DNA from: Elmis aenea | Taxonomy: Eukaryota; Arthropoda; Insecta; Coleoptera; Elmidae | Reading direction: 5' to 3' | NCBI GenBank assembly: GCA_947652605.1 | Contig: OX393580.1 | Coordinates: 16,636,159-16,700,158, forward strand | DNA: 64,000 nucleotides | In this document: positions 48,401-60,147 of the stretch, one piece after another | Numbering within the stretch: the first letter of the stretch is position 1 | How the letters are laid out: every line of letters begins with the position of its first letter | The notes under the pieces: model-generated | Databases searched by the model: none | What the model saw: the letters and a program-made list of their open reading frames with translations, nothing else | Told to the model about the DNA's origin: nothing | Position numbers and translations under genes: made by a program

Positions 48401-51400
48401 TTTCGGGAAATCGATAATAAAAAAGTTTTCCATTTGTTGCACACTTTTAATGCTGAATTTTCTTAAAAAGTAAAAATTGGAATTTGACCATCACTATTTA
48501 AATCTAGCCTAAACTTTTTCTTATACAATTTTTTTGTATCTCTTAAAAAAGGGCACTTTACTCTTGCGAATATTTCAAAAATCTCTAAAATCTAGTGTCC
48601 TATGACCTTTTATGATTTTTTTTTTCATCTTAAAATTAGTTTTAGACAATGCAATGAAGAATAAAATTTTCTGAGAAATCTATAATAATTTTTTTTCCCA
48701 TTTGTTGCAGACTTTTTGAATGACGCTGTGTAAACAAAACACTCGAGTTTGTTGAACATGTGCCGAACCGTAATAAACCAATTTTTTTTCGGTTCAGTTC
48801 CGGTTCGAAGCCCTGGTTAAATTATCCAGCAAGTTAGACATTTTGTTAGTAAAATTATTTTCTTAATGCATATTTTAGATATGATCGTGATACTGATTTA
48901 TTTTTTCTTTACAGATTACTGCCAAAGATCATCAATGGAGGAATTGCTGGTATCATCGGGGTAACCTGTGTGTTCCCATTGGACTTGGTCAAAACTAGAC
49001 TGCAGAATCAACAGACTGGTCCCAATGGCGAAAAAATGTACTCATCAATGTAAGTAAAATTTTGTTGTGTACAAATTGCTTTCAATTTATGATATGAAAA
49101 TCATGTATTATTTGACGTCAAATTTTAAGTGATCTAGTTCATACGGTGGCAGGGAGGCGCTTCGCCCCGGGCGGCACTTTTTCTGGGTCGGCCTTTTTAG
49201 TCTACCCAAATGGGGTAATAATAAAAATCTCGGGGGTAAGAAGGATCAGTAGATATAATAATCAGTACCGGCACTGGCGCTATTAAATTCATAAAAATTC
49301 ATTTAAATAAAATTTATTCTTATCGCAGTTAGAGGATAAAACGGGCTAGTCGACCTGGCTACACTGAAAACCCGCCCCCTTGTAACGACAGAAATTCTAA
49401 GTAAAAAATAATATGATAGGGTACCAACTATACAATAAAATTATGAAACATTTCATTTATTGAGGCATTAAATTCCATGCAAATAGTTTAAAAAGATACG
49501 ACTTGAAAGTCAACTTAAGCAAAAGAGAAATAATGTTGATAGCAAATGAGACGGAGAAGCTGGAAATAGTGATAGAAGACAAAAAAATACAAGCAAAACA
49601 ACATCTGAAATACCTAGGGGCGCTAGTGGAAGAAACAGGAAAAATAGAACTAGAAATCAGTAATAATTACAGCAACATACAAAACATTTTTCAACAAAAA
49701 AGAAATCACAAAATGACTAAAACTATAGTGTATGAAAGTGTGCTTGTCCCAATGCTAACTAACGTAAGGATGTGAGTCGTGGGTTTTAACGGATCGCCTG
49801 TAAAGTAGTATAGAAGCATGCAAAATGAAAATTCTGAGAAAAAATGAGGGCGTGACAAGAATGGATAAAGTAAAAAGCGAAACGATAAGAAATAACCGTG
49901 TCGTTGAACAATCGATTGGCTCAAATTTTTATTTACAACACTCCTTCCTTCACCGCTAGACACCGCTTTGCGCGTATTTTTCTCTTGCGCAAAATATTAT
50001 CTTTCGTTTGTCCATAATTGACTTCATTCCTGAGATATACATATATGCTCAAAATTTAATGTAAAACAAATTATTCATCTAGTAAGAGCATTGCGTAATT
50101 GATTCGTTTCCAATCTTGCTTCTCGTTGCTCGTCTATTTCAGATGAACGGGCTTGAGCATTGCGTAATCGATTCGTTTCCAATCTTGCTTCCCGTTGCTC
50201 GTCCGTTTCAGATGAACGGGCTTGAGCATTGCGTAATCGATTCGTTTCCAATCTTGCTTCCCATTGCTCATCTGCTTCTGAAGCTCGTAGTTCTTTTTTT
50301 TTCTTTGCTTGAAGCTTGAGGTGTAGATTGACCTCTTCGTTTGGGAGGCATAATTAAATAGAAAATGCGTTGATTTTTTATATATAGATAGACGAACTGT
50401 CAAATAACTACTGTCATTTACAGCGTATCTTAGCAACGATGTTTGTAATGCATGCGTCATCAGCTCAACGGTCCGTTGACAGTGACATAATTCAATTTCT
50501 AAGTCAGTCTGACAGTATTGACGTACTTCAATTTCTAGGTTATGCTGTCAGTTTGACAGTACTGTCTTTTGACATACTCCAATTTCTATGTTACATATCA
50601 ATTTATTTTTAAATGCCATCGTATTTTCATATTCTCAAATATGAATTCAACTCGAAACTGGGATTGTTTCGTATGTATGTTTAGGGGAGAGCGAGGCGAT
50701 TCCAATTTGGTATGATACATGTACATAAAGCTTAATTGGAAAATGGTCCAGAATGGTCTGAGCGCTTCTATTATTCTGTCAAACTGACAGTGCGTGCGCG
50801 CGACGACGTTTTCATCATGCAAGTACGAACATTTTTGCACGTTTTAATTAATAATGTTTGCAAGCGATTTTTTCTGAGGTCCTGAGCACATATTAAAATT
50901 ATATCCTTTATACGACTCTTCAAAGAAGTTTGCGATTTTTAGACGCCCCCGAGTATTTTTAATCGTTCTTTGAAAAGGACTTTCGACGTTCGTTAGTATG
51001 CAGTACGTGCGCGCGCCTGCGCTTTTTCTCGTTCGTGGTCCAAGTTTAACTCGAAAGTGGGATTTTTTGGTACGTACTTGTCGGGGAGGGCGAGACGATT
51101 CCGAATCGGTACGACACATGTGCGAAAAGGTCGAATCGGAGAAGGTTCGAGCGTTTAAACGTTACGTCAAAATGTCAAATTGTCAAATTTTGTCGAAATT
51201 CTCGCTCCAGACGACCCGATTTAAATAATGCGTGTAAGATTTTGGCACGTTTTCCTCACTATCTTTTCCGGACGATTTTTTTGGGAATTCTTATATAGCC
51301 TATCTTGTTTCCATGGTCCTATAGATTGTCTGTGCCAAATTTGGTCAGGATCGGATGAATGGTATAGGAATGCATAAAGGACATACAAACAAACATACAT

Positions 51401-53270
51401 TCATTTTTATATAGATAGAAGATTGGCAAAAATCGAGACCCAACAGCTCAGATGGTTAGGGCATCTCAGTAGAATGGAAGAACAAAACACGGTAAAAGTG
51501 ATGTGGGAAATGGTTACCGGAAATAGCAAGACGCGGACGCCCAAGGAAAACCTGGAACAGTGTAATAGCGAGCATCCTTAAAAAAAAGACGTTACATGGA
51601 ACCTAGCAAGAACAAAAGCCACGGATAGGAATGTCTGGAAAAATTCATCACCTCGACACCGCTGGTAAAAGAGGTTACTGGATAATAATAATATCTAATA
51701 ATTCCATGCAGTTTTAACACTATTGTAACATGGATTTTCACTACGTTCTATGAGGGGGGCGATCCTAATTTAAAAAAAATAAAAATCTGAAAAAGTTCTG
51801 CTGTAAAACTGTAATTTTGTATGATGGCAAAGTACACTACATTATCTAACTTTGCATTNNNNNNNNNNNNNNNNNNNNNNNNNNNNNNNNNNNNNNNNNN
51901 NNNNNNNNNNNNNNNNNNNNNNNNNNNNNNNNNNNNNNNNNNNNNNNNNNNNNNNNNNNNNNNNNNNNNNNNNNNNNNNNNNNNNNNNNNNNNNNNNNNN
52001 NNNNNNNNNNNNNNNNNNNNNNNNNNNNNNNNNNNNNNNNNNNNNNNNNNNNNNNNNNCAACACCAATTTTTGAAAGGAAGAACACAATATCTAGGAAAA
52101 AATACTACTCGAAATTTATTGTTATTCCAAATTGCAGCTTTTTCATTTGCAAGTATTAAATAATAACGCTTATTAAAGGACTAAATGTCAAAACTTTGAG
52201 GACCTCTTGCAGACACAGCAAGCATGGTACAACATTTTCGTATTTTCGACTTAAAATTTTACGAAGAACATCGCCACGTGTAGCGCTTCCGCCAATTTCT
52301 ACACACCCTGTGTAGATAACGTCGTGTAGCGAGAACGCAAAAATACAAATTATATTTCATATTTGATTCAATATTTCATATTTTGTGTAATAATTTACGT
52401 TTTGTTGTTCATTTGCCTAATGTGCTTTAAAAAGGACACCCCACTACATAGTTATTTCTTCAAATAAATTTTTGTTACTATTTTTTAGTAATTACTTATC
52501 CTTAAAACAATTGAATTACAGTAAGAAACTAAAATTTTCAAAAGTTTCTATTTCAGGCATATCTAGGTTAATTTGTATCAGGAATACATGTGGCTCCTGT
52601 TAGTCAACTTTTGTGTGGTCATGTGTGTGTTCGTTAGTTGCTGCTGGGACATATGTATCCCAAGCCCTTCTATGAAAAAAAGTAAAAGCTAGAAATTTTA
52701 AACTGTATATCTGCATATATTTTTAAGCCATAACAACAAATTTTTATACATGACACATAATTTACTTCATTGGCCAAAAGTCATATTGAAAGGGTTAAAG
52801 GCTATGGTTTCATCGAAAATCGATTTTTTGGTCAAAAAAAGTGCAAAGAGAATTTTCAAACCTTTATTTATACTATTTGAGGGCTAATAACAACTTTTTT
52901 TTAAATGTTTAGGTGAAGCAGTGTTTTGGGTTTCATTCCTATCAGGTTTAGCAGCGGGATCTTTTGCCGCAGTAGCAGTTGTTCCAGCTGATGTCATAAA
53001 AACCAGATTACAATTGATAAAGAGGGCGGAAGGTGAAATAGAATACAAAGGCATAGCTGACGCCGCAGTGTAAGTAAATTGGTTTTTTTTTGCAGGCTAA
53101 TGCGTAATACCTAATTTTATTACAGAAAAATTTTTAAAAATGAAGGTCCAAAAGCATTTTTCAAAGGTGGACTTTGCCGTATGATAGTTATAGCTCCACT
53201 ATTTGCTATTGCACAAACAGTATATTTCTTAGGCGTAGCTGAATGGATGCTGGGAATTAAAAGAGTATAA
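45414..53270 (+). CDS. Mitochondrial glutamate carrier (SLC25A22/18 type), middle missing
   Basis: Visible exons: 45414-45442 (MGDKPPQQF), 48915-49049, 52913-53069 and 53126-53270 (stop 53268-53270). Exon 2 has [30 protein letters not shown], the first repeat signature PxDxxKTRxQ in the form [11 protein letters not shown]. Exon 3 has [28 protein letters not shown], the third-repeat signature. The last exon has [37 protein letters not shown], characteristic of GC1/GC2. Exon 2 ends with two bases of a codon, whereas the next visible exon needs one, and roughly 160-170 residues carrying the second repeat are absent. The 200-N gap (51859-52058) lies in this interval, so the missing exons are probably there. 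The protein carries glutamate with H+ across the inner mitochondrial membrane (family knowledge). Confidence 0.88.
45600..46330. repeat. Five diverged tandem units of about 150 bp
   Basis: The core GGGCTAATAATCCTTAATTT recurs at about 45796, 45945, 46096 and 46265, with a more diverged copy at about 45655. Each unit also has AAGCCATTTGCTTT and TTTTTGGTCAAAAA. One isolated copy of the latter part lies at about 52795-52892 in the intron before the third visible exon. Confidence 0.75.
46331..47042. other. Carrier intron 1, nothing recognised
   Basis: A+T-rich intron sequence without coding or TIR signals. Confidence 0.4.
47305..48728. mobile_element. Mariner-like MITE (CAGCGTCATTC ends), copy 2, nested
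   Basis: CAGCGTCATTCAAAAAGTCT and complement as in 42128-42877. TA precedes it at 47303-47304; the right flank is TG, a likely mutation. The inner words TAGGACACTAGAT and complements recur twice per arm, so the arms appear duplicated relative to copy 1. Confidence 0.85.
47811..48187. mobile_element. Third-level palindromic MITE, TSD ACATTTTT
   Basis: GGTAATTTATGCTTGTAAGG mirrors the complement ending AATTACC, with identical 8-bp flanks ACATTTTT (47803-47810, 48188-48195). Subterminal GGACCGGCGTGGCTGTCA is also inverted at the right. The superfamily is unclear: 8-bp target, but ends unlike hAT. Confidence 0.8.
49420..49894 (+). pseudogene. Non-LTR retrotransposon RT, 3' part (left half)
   Basis: The frame from 49503 reads [16 protein letters not shown] and [19 protein letters not shown], then ETIRNN-like sequence to about 49893. 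This matches the region after the catalytic core of RTE/Jockey-type reverse transcriptases. Frameshifts are present. The continuation is at 51420, after an insertion. Confidence 0.75.
49895..51417 (-). mobile_element. 1.5-kb insertion with Helitron-like repeat ORF start
   Basis: It separates two consecutive parts of one retrotransposon. On the minus strand, from about 50352 downward, it reads [12 protein letters not shown] and, after a one-base shift in an A run, [10 protein letters not shown] followed by 23-residue repeats of the type [20 protein letters not shown]. Such repeats occur at the start of some arthropod Helitron Rep-helicase proteins (inference). Two diverged direct copies of a 90-base block (about 50640 and 51045) follow upstream. 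The ends carry TATATAGATAG words. Confidence 0.5.
50086..50290 (-). repeat. Three 69-bp tandem units encoding 23-residue repeats
   Basis: GAGCATTGCGTAATCGATTC begins units at 50086, 50155 and 50224 on the plus strand. On the minus strand each encodes [24 protein letters not shown] residues in frame. Confidence 0.85.
51418..51680 (+). pseudogene. Non-LTR retrotransposon RT, 3' end (right half)
   Basis: Reads [20 protein letters not shown], then [19 protein letters not shown] and TWNLART-like remnants through frameshifts. The [11 protein letters not shown] block is diagnostic of the tail of RTE/endonuclease-RT proteins. It continues the fragment at 49420-49894. Confidence 0.8.
51859..52058. 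other. Assembly gap (200 N)
   Basis: Exactly 200 N, a common fixed placeholder for a gap of unknown size. It lies inside the glutamate carrier gene. Confidence 0.99.
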
Positions 53271-54608
53271 ATCTTGATTTAATTTTATTTTTATATTTAG
53301 ATCAATAACAAAATTATTGGTTTTCTTACTTATGTTCTCAATGTTTTTGCAGTTTTAAATGTTTATTAAATATTTTCAAAACCAATTAAACCTTTGCCGA
53401 GGAAGATAAGCAAAATAAGCAAAGTACGTAAAAATTTTATGGAAGCCAATAATTTAAAAAAAGAATTGAAATGAATCTTTACTACAGCTGCGAGCGTAAA
53501 AATAATGTTTAATAATTAGCCAGATACGTTGTTTTGGAAAAAAACCATTTTGTTTTTAAACAAGCTTTAAACACTATTACATTTCAATATCATAACAGAC
53601 TTATTTCGCAAATAAAACCATTACTTGTTTCAGAATGTTAGTCAATATATTAGACCAATGTGGTTATTACTATATTATGAAGGTAATTAAATTAGAATAT
53701 GCATCAAGTTGTACTAAATGTTTAGTGCATACTGCATACTTTAGTCTTTTAAATTTTACTCGCTGAAACATATTCAAAATATGTTAATTTATAAAACTAT
53801 GTTTGTTTAATAGCAATAATAGGATACATATCGATTCATATTGTTTTTGTTATTTAGCTTTCCGACATTTGCATTTTCAAATAAGTTTTATTAAAGTTAT
53901 TAAAAAAATTATAATTTTGTTATAGAATGTTCTTCTAAGCCAATGACAATATTTAGATGTATCTTTAAAATATTTTAAATGTATTAGTGATATAAGATAA
54001 GGTGATCTCTTTGTAACTGTCCAAACTGATTGTACGTGTGACTAGAGATTTTTGTTAAAAATCACAATAAATATAACAATAAAACTAATTTAAGTTGGTT
54101 AGATAATCCAGATTTTATGATTGTAACAAATTTTAAAGCATCATTTTCAGAATACCATATAATGCTATAATTTTGCAACAAAACAGTGTTCAACTATTAA
54201 AGTAATATGTACATATTTTTGTTTGATGTAAATAAATTGTTCCATTTTTATTCCGTTTTTGTATTAAATTATCCCTTAAAAATTACATTAACGGTTTGTT
54301 AAATAGAAATAATGATAACTGTAACAATTTTCGTAAAATTATAGGAAACTGTAATGAAATTTTTAGTTTTACTAATAATCATTACAGAGCCAGCCCCCGT
54401 TTGTGATGTCATTATTCCTCTTGCACTTCATGTGATCCTAATGCTTTATACCAATTTTTGAATCAAAAATCACAACTTCCTATGATGTCCAGCCAAAGCG
54501 TATGTATTTCCATTTAGGTACCAGGATCACAGAAGTGTGAAGAGGTTAATAAATCTGCTAGTCGCAGGTATAATTTTACAAGTTAAGATTTTTGATCAAA
54601 AATTGGAT
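53271..54608. other. 3' UTR of the carrier and intergenic DNA
   Basis: A poly(A) signal candidate AATAAA lies at 53611-53616; another AATAAA is near 54228. No gene or element is otherwise seen. Confidence 0.45.
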
Positions 54609-54858
54609 AAAGGATAAATGTAAAGCAAAAATGTTTTAGCCGCAGTAGCAGTTTACGGGATAATATGACAACACACACTGGTGAAAAACCATATAAATGT
54701 GATGTTTGTCAGAAATCTTTTAATCATAGTTGTAGTTTATGGGTTCATACGAGAACACACACTGGTAAAAAATCATATAAATGTGATGTTTGTCAAAAAT
54801 GTTTTAGCCACAGTAGCAGTATATGACAACACACACTGGTGAAAAACCATATAAATGA

Positions 54859-55062
<204 letters not shown>

Positions 55063-55311
55063 TAAAAGTTCATATGACAACGCACACTGGTGTAAAACCA
55101 TATAAATGTGATGTTTGTCAGAAATGTTTTAATCTAAGTAGTAAGTTAAGTGTTCATATAAGAACACACACTGGTGAAAAGTTATATAAATGTGATGTTT
55201 GTCAAAAATGTTTTAGCCGCAGTAGCAGTTTACGGGATCATATAACAACACACACTGGTGAAAAACCATATAAATGTGATGTTTGTCACAAATCTTTTAG
55301 TCATAGGAACA

Positions 55312-55319
55312 GTTTACGG
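55312..55319. repeat. hAT target-site duplication, left (GTTTACGG)
   Basis: Identical to 61601-61608; together they prove a single insertion event within the codons for SLR of a zinc finger. Confidence 0.95.
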
Positions 55320-55339
55320 TAGGGGTGGGCGATATCCAA

Positions 55340-55690
55340 ATTTCGATATCGAATATCGATATCGAAATTATATCGATATATATCGATATATCGATATATC
55401 GATATATCGATATATATCGATATATCGACATATCGATATATCGATATATCGACATATCGATATATCGGAATATCGATATATCGATATATCGATATATCGA
55501 TATATCGATATATCGGAATATCGATATATCGATATATCGGAATATCGATATATCGATATATCGATATATCGACATATCGATATATCGGAATATCGATATA
55601 TCGATATATCGGAATATCGATATATCGATATATCGGAATATCGACATATCGATATATTTATATATCGACATATCGAAATTTCGATATAAA
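55340..55690. repeat. Left subterminal TATCGATA array
   Basis: Tandem octamers, mostly TATCGATA with variants TATCGGAA and TATCGACA, about forty units. The octamer is its own reverse complement. It equals the DRE core bound by DREF in Drosophila. Frames read through it (YRYIDIS repeats) are artefacts. Confidence 0.93.
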
Positions 55691-55743
55691 AGCGGCGCGA
55701 AGCTAAAAAAGTCGGTAAAAAAGTGAAAAAAGAGACTGGTAAC

Positions 55744-55874
55744 TAGGGGTGGGCGATATCGAATATAATTTCGATATCGATATATATATATATTATCGAT
55801 ATACTGTTATATCGCAATAAAAGAGGCGGGAAGCTAAAAAAGTAAGTAAAAAACTAAAAAAAGAGACTGGTGAC
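55744..55874. repeat. Second, inner copy of the left hAT terminus
   Basis: TAGGGGTGGGCGATATCGA followed by a short TATCGATA region and AAGAGGCGGGAAGCTAAAAA, matching the outer copy whose array ends in AAGCGGCGCGAAGCTAAAAA. Both copies end near GAGACTGGT. The inner copy has a far shorter octamer array. Confidence 0.85.
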
Positions 55875-57542
55875 CTAAAAAAAAAAGCTTCTCGCCCTTA
55901 TTTTTGTGTCCATACTACGAAATATCAAAAACATCTCGATATTTTTCACATATCACAATATCGAATATAATATGGAACAATCGCCAGATCTAATTCGCGT
56001 GCCACTTAATGAGCATTCAGTGCATTTCAATGTAAACTAATTTTAAATAAATTAATAATGCATTGCTTATGGCACTTTGTGAAACTTTCGGTTTTTATAT
56101 CCTGTCTTTCTATGTAATAAAGGCATTTATTGCTAAATCATTCCTTAATTTTTTAATATTTGTAAAATTATGGGAATACATTAATTTGTTTATATCCTAT
56201 TACTGTAAAATCATCAAACTTTTAACGATTTTTTTAAGAAACGTTTGTAAAACAAAAGTACCAGTTAACCTGCTAACGAACAGCATTTTATTGAACACTG
56301 TCCCATATAATATTTTTATTCCCATTGCATGCATACGTAAAGCCAAAAATTCGTATTTTATCTAATTCATTGACGTTTGTTGCTCACCACTTTGATAAAA
56401 AATAATAGTATAGTAAAACCTTGGGTATAAGTAATACCCCGTGTATTATTTTAAAATTTTAACTTGTTATCAATAATTATGACACAATTGAAGAATACAA
56501 TTTCTAAGGAATTCGTTCCGACGTTACTAAGTTGTAAAATATTAATATTTTTTTAGATACTTGTTTCGGTTAATAGTTTTATTAAAATCAAATACTCAAA
56601 AAGATTTGATTTTAGGTACAAAAACTGTTAACATATTTTTGAAAACGAATTTACTTTTGCATCTAAAAAACTACAAAACTTAAAGGATTTTTTTTTAAAC
56701 AGTTATATATCGGTGCACAAAATCAAAATTCTCGATATAGTTGAAATTAATTAAGGTTTATGTAATAAATGACTACAAGCAGCTTTTATTGGAAACTTGT
56801 TAATTTTTTTTACTACAACAGATCGAATAATTTATTGTGTATTTGGTGAACACAAATAAAATAAATATAGAAGGATTGCCCTTTCAATGTTGTGATTTTA
56901 AAGCCTTCTTTAAATTAAGTTTATTGGTGTATTTGCCACGCTGAACTAGTTAACTTGCCTAGTTCGTGAAATAAGCAATACTATTTAAAAAAAAATTGAT
57001 ACGCTCTTTGTGTTTAAGTAAATAAGAGTCTGGTTAAAGGTTGGTTTGATTTTTGTTTATGCCTTGCCTATTTCGTGAATTAGGCAAGTACCGATTTAAC
57101 GTACTGGGCATAGGTAGTATTTCTTATTTCATGATATTGACAAACGCTCTATTTTACGAATTTGGCAAAAATTTGCCCAATTTAAGAAATCGGCAAGTTC
57201 ACTAATTCGGCGTAAAATATGTATGTGTAAAAGAAGATCACTCACTGCTATCATTAATTTAATAAAACCACTCATAAATGAATGAAATACAATTTATTTT
57301 CTGTATAAATTAACTTAACATTGTAAATTTCTTATATTAGCCTAACTAAACATATTGATACATATAATACAGTATTATTTTACATTAAATAAACATATTT
57401 GTATAACGTACTGTTAAAACTTTTAAACATAAATACTTTGATAATTAAATAAGATTTAAAAAAAAACATGCACATCATTACTTGAAGAAAAGTTTGTATT
57501 GCAAAGCATAACGTTTTTAAAACATATAAAGGTTAAAAAATA

Positions 57543-60147
57543 TTACAATAATTTTGGAACAAATTTTTTATTCATAGACAAAAATATTAATTGTTCGGCA
57601 TGTTCTCCTGTTAAGGAAGTTCTTAAGTCGGTAATGACATTGCCACCGCAACTAAAAACACGTTCAGATGCAACGCTAGTTGCTTGAATGCATAAATACT
57701 TTTTAGAATAAACACTCAAGTTTGGATAACAATGTGAATTTGCGTGCCACCAATTTAAAGGATTGTCACTTACATCTATAACCGGGAATTGCATATAATT
57801 TTCAATTTCGTTTTTAATTTTGTCAAATGGTGAAACTACCTGATCTATCTCTACAGATTTTTTACCTAAAATAGCTGCTAGTCCAGTTACCTTTTTTGAT
57901 TTGCTTTTACTGTCAGCGTCCGACACGCTTAAGTTTAGATTTTTAAGCATATCAATAATTTCATTAATAACGTCACTAATAAATTCACTTGTAACTATAC
58001 ATTCCGAATTGAAAATTTGTTTTTTAAACCGAGGGTCAATAAACGTTGCCTTTTTAAGAAATAAAAGTACTTTATCGTTAACATACCTTTTTGTTAGGGT
58101 GTTAATTATACACATATGTAAATGATTTGGTATTATTTCAACTTCCGAACAATAAGTGGACTCATCAGCAGGATTATCAGTAACATTTTCTTTTAAATTA
58201 TTACATATTGGAATAATGGATGAAGCAGTTACGTAAGTCTCACCCGACATGTGTTTGGAAATGTTTTCATATATTTTTAATACATTTATTGTTGCGTTTA
58301 ATATATTTATTTCAGTTGCACTTAAAATAAATTCTCTATACCTTCCTCTTGAAAATTCATCTAATAAAGTGTTTATGACGATACTTTGTTGTGTTAGAAT
58401 TTCTATTAAATACAGGAAAGACCACCATCGAGTTGGTGTATAGGAGGGAATTTTTTTAACAGGTTTGTTAAATCTTTCTTGAGCTAATTTTAACTCTCTC
58501 GTTAGTTTGTAACTATGAGCTATTGCGTTTTGAATTTTTTTACATTTATTTAATGGAGATGATAGTTCATTCATTTTTAACAATGTTGATGCCCCTGTAT
58601 TTAAAGAATGTCCGAAACAACTTAGATGAGGTCGGTTTAAAATATTTATTGCAGCTAAAATATTAGCGCCATTGTCTGTTGTACAGCAACTAATGTTATC
58701 AACACTTACATTCCAATATTGTAGTGTATCTAAAATGACTTTATGCAAATTATTGGCAGTTTGATCAACATCTACTTTTTGACATGTTAACGTTATACTT
58801 TGCAATTCAAAATGATCGTCAATGAAATGAATGGTTACCGCTAAATAGGGCTCCATAGCTGCAGACGTCCACGAATCGGTTGTTATTGAAAAAAAATTGA
58901 TTTTCTTTAACAGTTTTTTTATTACGTTTACCGTATCTTCATACAGTCGTGGTATTCTATCGGTTGATAAAGTTTTCCTACTAGGTATTTTAAAGGTAGG
59001 CGCGAGCATTTTCACAAATAATTGAAATCCTTCTTTTTCTACTAAATTATAAGGCATCATATCGACAGCAATAAAATATGCAAGTGCTTTTGATAATTTT
59101 TCTTGCGTTGCGCTAGTGATTGGTTTGTACATGTCAAGTGTGGGTTGATAAAGGTTTTTTTTTTTACCTTGATTATGAATATCAATAAATTCTATAGATG
59201 ATGCTGGTGATAGTATTTCAGGAGTGGTTGACGACATACCTGACGTGGACGGTTGACTTCTTAAACAAAAATACAAAGACACTATTAATATACATTTGAC
59301 AAAATATAGAAATGTAATACATGAATATTTTAAAATTTTCCTGTTTCTTGATTTACGAGGTTAAAATTAAACGATGGTTTACTGGTTTATAACGAGTTTT
59401 TTATTTTTTACTAAACATCCTACAAGTTTCGTTGGTTAAAGTTTTACCAACATTATCAGGGCTAAAAATTGTTATTTTTTATACTTTAATTTATACAGAA
59501 ATTTATACATAGATATATAAATATATATATAAATTTCTGTACCAATTAAAGTATAAAAAAATACCAATTTTTAGCCCTGAGAATGTTGGTAAAACCTTAA
59601 CCAACGAAACATGTAGGATGTTTAGTAAAAAATAATAAACCTGTTATAAACCAGTAAAGCATCGTGTAATACATAAATGTTTCTAAAAATATATGTTTAA
59701 TAAATAAATGATCTAAAAAGATATAATGAATCGGTATTATCAAGTACTACGAATATGTAACTATTAAAAGTTTTAAATTAATGACCGCGCACATAATGCA
59801 TGTAAATAATTTTGCTTGATAGTGAACTTGAACTTACAGTTTTGAACAGCTTTCTCTAAATTTTTATTTTAAAACAACGATCCTGTAGTAATAAATAAAT
59901 GCTGTACTTACTCAACAGAGCTAACTAATGTTATATCTTGTTCTTCGCTTTCATTGTCATCAGGGGCAAGCGTTGGAGTTTCTTGTAATTTGTGTGTAAG
60001 CTGAGGGTGATAAGTTCTTAAATGGCTCCTTAAATTGCTGGTGTTGCCTGAATAACCAATTTGTTTACTACATTTCAAGCACTGAAGTTTTTTTTCACTA
60101 ACTTTTTTGAAATACTTCCAGTACTGACTTCTCGAGGTGTTTGACAT
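57543..60147 (-). CDS. hAT transposase with BED zinc finger
   Basis: Exon 1 60147-59912 and exon 2 59259-57543 splice GA|GTAAGT to TTTAAG|A and give 650 residues, normal for hAT-Ac/ZBED1-like enzymes. Residues 9-48 form a BED finger: Tyr9-Trp10, Cys23, Cys26, His42, His47. The RNase H-like core shows FSITTDSWTS (Asp207), CCTTDNGAN (Asp274) and the CxxH motif SCFGH (Cys293, His296). A C-terminal hATC dimerisation region follows: NPLNWWHANS, KYLCIQATSVASERVFS, LIFLSMNKK (about 566-646). The third catalytic acid is not assigned by eye. The enzyme excises and inserts the element in the nucleus. The frame is open with no break, unlike every other transposase in the window. The long intron (59260-59911) holds a palindromic insertion. 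Confidence 0.93.
59372..59664. repeat. Palindromic MITE in the transposase intron
   Basis: CGATGGTTTACTGGTTTATA at the left mirrors the complement ending GTAAAGCATCG. Arms of about 130 bases also pair ATCCTACAAGTTTCGTTGGT and AGGGCTAAAAATTG. It does not touch the exons. Confidence 0.75.

Larger units (their letters stand above)
47043..48815. mobile_element. hAT MITE, TSD GTTAAATT, host of nested elements
   Basis: CAGGGCTTCGAACTG at the left and the inverted CAGGGCTTCGAACCG at the right, flanked by identical GTTAAATT at 47035-47042 and 48816-48823. Degenerate TTCGGTTTTCGTTCCGG words fill the ends. The original element is small; most of its length is a MITE inserted at 47305-48728. Confidence 0.92.

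Noticed and set aside
49140..49260. GC-rich block GGCAGGGAGGCGCTTCGCC as a possible gene or hAT end
   Set aside because: Only one end is visible and no partner or duplication was found, so I did not list it as an element.
50086..50290. Possible CRISPR-like direct repeats
   Set aside because: Units are contiguous, in frame and coding on the minus strand, in a eukaryotic genome.
51748..52163. Open frames crossing the N run
   Set aside because: They exist only because N does not make stops.
55258..55726. Long open frames rich in YRYIDIS on both strands
   Set aside because: They are translations of the TATCGATA array, open because the octamer contains no stop in some frames. Not proteins.
56063..56365. 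100-codon frame inside the hAT
   Set aside because: Lies 3' of the transposase, Phe/Ile/Asn-rich from A+T bias, no recognisable motif.
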